From Allobrachymonas sp. (GTDB taxonomy: Bacteria; Pseudomonadota; Gammaproteobacteria; Burkholderiales; Burkholderiaceae_C): a DNA stretch of 17,198 nucleotides. Below, piece after piece: positions 16,001 to 17,198 of this stretch. Location: assembly GCA_030538335.1 (NCBI GenBank), contig JAUNUE010000017.1, positions 1-17,198 of the forward strand. Reading direction: 5' to 3'. Position numbers and translations under genes: made by a program. Position 1 is the stretch's first letter. Each line of letters begins with the position of its first letter. Below the pieces are notes generated by a model that searched no databases, was not told where the DNA came from, and saw nothing but the letters and a program-made list of their open reading frames with translations.

Positions 16001-16903
16001 GCCATCGACCGCGTGCTGGAAGTCGACCAGACGCCCATCGGCAAAACGCCGCGTTCGTGCCCGGCCACCTACATCGGCTTTTGGGATGCGATCCGCAAAC
16101 TGTTTGCCGACACGCTGGAGGCGCGTGCGCGCGGCTTCGGGCCGGGGCGCTTCAGCTTCAACGTGGGCGAGGGGCGCTGCCCCGCGTGCGAAGGGCAGGG
16201 CATGCGCACGGTGGAGATGAGTTTTCTACCCGATGTGAAAGTGCCGTGCGAAGTCTGCCACGGCGCGCGCTTCAACCCGCAGACGCTGGCCGTGACCTGG
16301 CGCGGCAAGAACATTGGCGACGTGCTGCAGATGGAAGTGGACGAGGCGGTGGAATTCTTTGCCAGCATGCCAACCATCCGCCATCCGCTGCAACTGCTGA
16401 AGGATGTGGGTCTGGGTTACCTCACGCTGGGGCAGCCCTCACCCACCTTGAGCGGCGGCGAAGCGCAGCGTATCAAGCTGGTGACGGAACTGACCAAAGT
16501 GCGCGATGACGTGGGATATCGCCCCCTCGTCACTCCTTCGGGTGACGGTCCCCCCGAGGGGGACGCAGCCTTGCTTGGGAGCGGCCCTGCGCGTCGGCTG
16601 GCGCGCGGTCAGAAAACGCCGCACACGCTGTATGTGCTCGATGAACCCACCGTTGGCCTGCACATGAGCGATGTCGAAAAACTCATCAAGGTGCTGCACC
16701 GCCTGGTCGATGCCGGTCACAGCGTGATCGTGATCGAACACGACCTTGACGTGGTGGCAGAAGCCGACTGGGTGCTTGATTTGGGCCCCGAAGGCGGCGA
16801 CGGTGGCGGCCAACTGGTGGTGGCGGGCACGCCCGAGCAGGTGGTGGCCAGTGGCAGCCATACCGGGCAGGCGCTGGTACCTGTTTTGAAGCGCAAAAGT
16901 TGA
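10052..16903 (+). CDS. uvrA: Tandem-fused (dimeric-form) UvrA with multiple in-frame repeat insertions
   Basis: This 2283-residue protein consists of two UvrA copies joined head to tail: about 27-1085 and about 1185-2283. UvrA is the damage-sensing ATPase of nucleotide excision repair. All four nucleotide-binding sites look intact: Walker A lysines 62, 737, 1222 and 1937; LSGGE at 576, 955, 1717 and 2133; Walker B aspartates 602, 993, 1743 and 2197. Zinc modules with CX2CX19CX2C spacing are at 830-856 and 2043-2069. The second half also has CPVC/CPDC (1451-1478); in the first half that module is degenerate (C275-P-E-S278, then C299/C302). The second half keeps a typical UvrB-binding-like segment (LLAPLVSGRKG, LRVDGE); the first has a divergent one. 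GTG at 10052 is the only start compatible with the N-terminal SYLGHLIRIRGA; a Ser-rich leader precedes it and the ribosome-binding site is poor. Repeats interrupt linkers and loops without breaking the frame. A separate single-length uvrA probably exists elsewhere. Confidence 0.93.
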   Translation: MPSSSSPSSRQSDSSSTEAPASSYLGHLIRIRGARQNNLRNLDLDIRTGELTVVTGPSGSGKSSLVFDTLYAEGQRRYVETFSAYARQFLDRMDKPAVDKVEGVPPAIAIDQTNPVRTSRSTVGTMTELNDHLKLFFARFAKLFDRQTALPVRQDNPDSIYADVQRRVAAAVEEPRLVVTFPAELPAKISPEEQEQWLSAAGFTRVQEVEDAEGGRKRLWVVADRFRIGNAERSRVIEALEVAIKHGGGQLRVYALPQDEGGEAQRWKYSVHLDCPESGLSYSAPIASMFSFNSAVGACEACRGFGRVIGVDWGLVIPDEKLTLRQGAIKVFQTPAWAENQDDLMRHAETAGIPRDTPWNKLSAEQREWVMAGAPDFKERNWNRQWYGVERFFKYLESKAYKMHIRVLLSKYRSYTECPTCRGARLKTESLLWRVGGKADADAVLDPGLRFMPADVGWSREQLEALPGLCLHDLMLLPIDKLRLFFERLDTENTGRRERKDASEKPPIKDFSSATSAQLLRPLRSDPDPGFDPATAPDSADAQAQKLLFEEINTRLRYLCDVGIGYLTLDRQSRTLSGGEVQRINLTTALGTSLVNTLFVLDEPSIGLHPRDMHRITEAMLRLRDAGNTLVVVEHDPAVMWAADRMIDMGPGPGERGGQIVFDGSTEALKKTDTLTGQYLSGRKQVIDPQRWQPRPVSPNTPKLLLEGVQAHNLQNIDVEIPLQRLVCITGVSGSGKSTLVQDVLAPALLRQFGKATEAPGAHGRLLGADHLADVVFVDQSPIGKTARSNPASYVGAWDAIRTLFATAPLARERGYTTSKFSFNSGDGRCPTCGGSGFEHVEMQFLSDVYLRCPDCNGKRYRPEVLEVTIERPALKHYTVRPEPVEGQDTAGLQDASQLERYRKIRQYNVADVLDLTVHEATLVFANDREVQRVLKPIVDVGLDYVKLGQPVPTLSGGEAQRLKLAGFLAQASQQAAKSRQRIASKGTLFLFDEPTTGLHFDDIAKLMQAFRQLLDAGHSLVVIEHNLDVIRASDWIIDLGPEGGEGGGRIVAQGTPDAVRQHPESHTGAALRDYDLAMGFVEAAETEHRGTEAQRNASGRLGHDSAYSRGASQTLVVQEPRQPWNTTAPVSPPLPPGEGRGEGATTVDQAKSQGSSQPLTPTLSPEGRGSKSLADGHTRANGSASNAIDVRNAHEHNLKNLSVNIPRGKFNVITGVSGSGKSTLAFDIIFNEGQRRYLESLNAYARSLVQPAGRPDVDAVYGIPPTVAIEQRLSRGGRKSTVGTTTEVWHFLRLLYVKLGVQHCVHDNTPVQPQTADRIVAQIMAQHRGGHIGLLAPLVSGRKGVYTELAHWARPRGFTHLRVDGEFLPTTGFPRIDRFKEHHIELPVLSLDVTAANEAKLRDGVRSALQYGRGVLQVHSQLQGLAHAMEQGASTAQIGTVQVYSTLRACPVCSTSYAELDPRLFSYNSKQGWCPDCVGTGVQLTREQRRALDDSVLERDASGREKTFAEPEVEDVGERPCPTCHGTRLNAIARHVLLYGAPPPSGGRLGGGLCPVDEDSPAPHPTLSPEGRGGSNCAAQVSEAASEVSSLGLKPADMAFVETGKEKPDSLPSPLAGEGRGERERSHGKRGAGKETLQPPLPLAGEGWGEGCQGIAITQLAAMSVQDLSHWIDGLQFTGREAEIARDIVPEIKSRLAFLQQVGLGYLTLDRGAPTLSGGEAQRIRLAAQLGSNLQGVCYVLDEPTIGLHPRDNQILIDALQDLSNKGNTLLVVEHDEDTIRRAEHVIDIGPGAGVRGGTVVAEGTVADIEADAASVTGRYLRNAMRHPLRGERRPVLLPLPLGEGGGEGAATMLQADSVDAPVPLSPTLSREGRGSKTVRASAKASEKNPAASAAERQASPVLTVHGATLHNLKNLTVQVPLHRLVAVTGVSGSGKSTLARDVLLANVEAIVLQRSTRAGREADAKGQRPAWSGCASVTGYEAIDRVLEVDQTPIGKTPRSCPATYIGFWDAIRKLFADTLEARARGFGPGRFSFNVGEGRCPACEGQGMRTVEMSFLPDVKVPCEVCHGARFNPQTLAVTWRGKNIGDVLQMEVDEAVEFFASMPTIRHPLQLLKDVGLGYLTLGQPSPTLSGGEAQRIKLVTELTKVRDDVGYRPLVTPSGDGPPEGDAALLGSGPARRLARGQKTPHTLYVLDEPTVGLHMSDVEKLIKVLHRLVDAGHSVIVIEHDLDVVAEADWVLDLGPEGGDGGGQLVVAGTPEQVVASGSHTGQALVPVLKRKS
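11534..11627. repeat. CGCAGAG-type inverted repeat inside uvrA
   Basis: GGACGCAGAGAACGCAAAGATGC (from 11534) is largely the reverse complement of the arm at about 11604-11627 (GCGCCCTCTGCGTTC core). The pair spans residues about 495-526, giving RRERKDASEKPPIKDFSS. It falls in the loop between LRLFFERL and INTRLRYLCDVGIGYL, just before the first ABC signature. The same type of arm flanks the 1489-1713 cluster. Confidence 0.65.
12686..12754. repeat. VRPEPVEG-type dispersed repeat inside uvrA
   Basis: CCGTTCGCCCTGAGCCTG (12687 on) continues as TCGAAGGGC and reads VRPEPVEG. A partial inverted arm, CAGCTCGAACGGT, ends near 12755. The GCCCTGAGCCTGTCGAAGGGC core is a dispersed repeat I recognise from many proteobacteria. 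It lies at residues 879-901, immediately after the first-half zinc module and before NVADVLDLTV. Confidence 0.8.
13316..13339. repeat. Three 8-nt CACAGAGG-like units in the uvrA inter-copy linker
   Basis: CACAGAGG, CACAGAAG and CACAGAGA follow each other directly, encoding EHRGTEAQR. The total of 24 nt keeps frame. It marks the start of the non-conserved linker (about residues 1085-1185) joining the two UvrA copies. Arrays of this type are common intergenic repeats in other bacteria. Confidence 0.55.
13450..13561. repeat. Paired CCCTCTCCC/GGGAGAGGG modules in the inter-copy linker
   Basis: A left-type module (hairpin 13450-13470, tail to 13483) and a right-type module in opposite orientation (13525-13561) flank about 40 bp. 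They encode PPLPPGEGRGEG and PLTPTLSPEGRGS. Together they make a larger inverted repeat. They lie between the two UvrA copies, where sequence is presumably least constrained. Confidence 0.85.
14675..14775. repeat. Paired GC-rich palindrome modules in UvrA copy 2
   Basis: A variant left-type module with stem CCTCCCCCC/GGGGGGAGG (14675-14713) and a right-type module (14738-14775) encode PPPSGGRLGGG and PHPTLSPEGRGG. The variant left module is read one base out of phase with the other left modules. The pair follows LNAIARHVLLYG, past the C1522/C1525 zinc-site region. Confidence 0.82.
14887..15007. repeat. Two same-orientation palindrome modules in UvrA copy 2
   Basis: Two left-type modules lie in the same orientation: hairpin 14887-14911 and hairpin 14971-14994 with a GGGGTGAGGGC tail to 15007. 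They encode SPLAGEGRGERE and PLPLAGEGWGEG. With the preceding pair they expand one loop of copy 2 to about 115 residues before conserved GIAITQLAAMSVQDLSHW resumes. Confidence 0.85.
15566..15680. repeat. Paired CCCTCTCCC/GGGAGAGGG modules between NBD3 and NBD4
   Basis: A left-type module (hairpin 15566-15588, tail to about 15601) and a right-type module (15641-15680) encode LPLPLGEGGGEG and PLSPTLSREGRGS. They occupy residues about 1839-1877, in the linker between the two nucleotide-binding domains of the second UvrA copy. Confidence 0.85.
16528..16590. repeat. CCCCCCGAGGGGG-type repeat inside NBD4 of uvrA
   Basis: CGTCAC/GTGACG (16528-16547) is followed by GTCCCCCCGAGGGGGAC (16548-16564) and then CTTGCTTGGGAGCGGCCC. 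The order matches the repeat inserted twice in cobQ. It encodes TPSGDGPPEGDAALLGSGP and lengthens the LSGGE-to-Walker-B interval of NBD4 to 64 residues, against 26 in NBD1 and NBD3 and 38 in NBD2. Confidence 0.8.
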
Positions 16904-16909
16904 AAAACA

Positions 16910-17146
16910 ATGGTAGATCTGCAAGCCGCAAACCACACCAACCGGGAGCTTGCATTGATGCTGGCCGGAACCAAGCCGCTGGCCTTTTTCTGCGATGAAA
17001 TCAGCGTATTGCCTGATGAAATCATCATCCCGGAAGCAGAGTTTGCTCCCTATGTGCAGCAAGGGCGTTTTGTTCGCGCAGAAGCTGTTTTTGCAGACGA
17101 ATTTCTACCCTCACTAGGGCGTGTGGCGCAAATCCAATATGTCTAG
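16910..17146 (+). CDS. Small hypothetical protein
   Basis: A 78-residue frame starts with ATG six bases after the uvrA stop and reads like a real acidic soluble protein (NRELALMLAGTKPLAFF, then DEIIIPEAEFAPYVQQGRFV). There is no signal peptide, membrane segment or cysteine cluster. I do not recognise a family with certainty. The segment LMLAGTKPLAFF..IIPEAEFAPYV looks conserved in style, and the protein may be the N-terminal part of a longer one, since its C-terminus VAQIQYV is abrupt. No ribosome-binding site is evident, so translation may be coupled to uvrA. Base composition is lower in GC than uvrA, which could indicate a different origin. Function unknown. Confidence 0.55.
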   Translation: MVDLQAANHTNRELALMLAGTKPLAFFCDEISVLPDEIIIPEAEFAPYVQQGRFVRAEAVFADEFLPSLGRVAQIQYV

Positions 17147-17162
17147 GGTCTTAGGAAGCAAA

Positions 17163-17179
17163 CATGTGTCCACCACATG
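17163..17179. other. Small hairpin after the terminal ORF
   Basis: CATGTG (17163-17168) and CACATG (17174-17179) form a 6-bp stem with a 5-nt loop 16 bp after the stop of the small ORF. There is no T tract, so its role as a terminator is doubtful. Nothing else is recognised to the end of the window. Confidence 0.3.
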
Positions 17180-17198
17180 CTAACTTCTTGAGATGATT

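Noticed and set aside
10052..16903. uvrA as a pseudogene or an assembly artefact joining two genes
   Set aside because: Both halves have complete motif sets, no stop or frameshift occurs across 2283 codons, and fused UvrA proteins are a known type. The halves are divergent rather than identical, so it is not an assembly duplication.

Overview
The window looks like a chromosomal segment of a high-GC betaproteobacterium, most likely Burkholderiales close to Comamonadaceae. The reasons are the gene set (rpoD tail then an aromatic-type aminotransferase; a leftward dapA-bamC-MBL hydrolase run; a small Trp-rich membrane protein of a Burkholderiales type; a double-length 'dimeric' UvrA) and the short GC-rich palindromic repeats I associate with that family. 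The taxon is an inference; no rRNA or tRNA gene was recognised.

Layout. 1-180 is the 3' end of rpoD with its terminator. 259-1476 (+) is an aspartate/aromatic aminotransferase. 1477-1718 is a convergent gap filled by a nested repeat cluster. 1719-7757 is all leftward: aldehyde dehydrogenase, MBL-fold hydrolase, bamC, dapA, a 79-aa Trp-rich membrane protein, and a DUF937-OmpA envelope protein. A divergent gap (7758-8096) leads to the rightward genes: cobQ (8097-9818), a 163-bp palindromic MITE-like element (9875-10037), a 2283-codon tandem-fused UvrA (10052-16903) and a small unknown ORF (16910-17146).

Main message. Short palindromic repeats have entered protein-coding genes and kept the reading frame. 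The uvrA gene carries at least eight repeat modules of one CCCTCTCCC/GGGAGAGGG family plus single insertions of four other repeat types, and stays open throughout. Nearly all sit in linkers or loops, and together they plausibly explain why the protein is some 300 residues longer than I expect for fused UvrA proteins. cobQ holds two tandem 87-bp in-frame copies of a related GC-rich repeat, and its amidotransferase nucleophile Cys appears to be Arg (TGT-to-CGT type change). The aminotransferase, ALDH, dapA, bamC and OmpA-like genes show no such insertions. The pattern resembles the in-frame palindromic elements of Rickettsia genes, but here several unrelated repeat families converge on one gene.

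Functionally, dapA (lysine/peptidoglycan precursor), bamC (outer-membrane protein assembly) and the OmpA-like protein serve the cell envelope. UvrA belongs to nucleotide excision repair or a paralogous DNA-damage or drug-tolerance role. CobQ belongs to cobalamin synthesis and stands alone here, without other cob genes.
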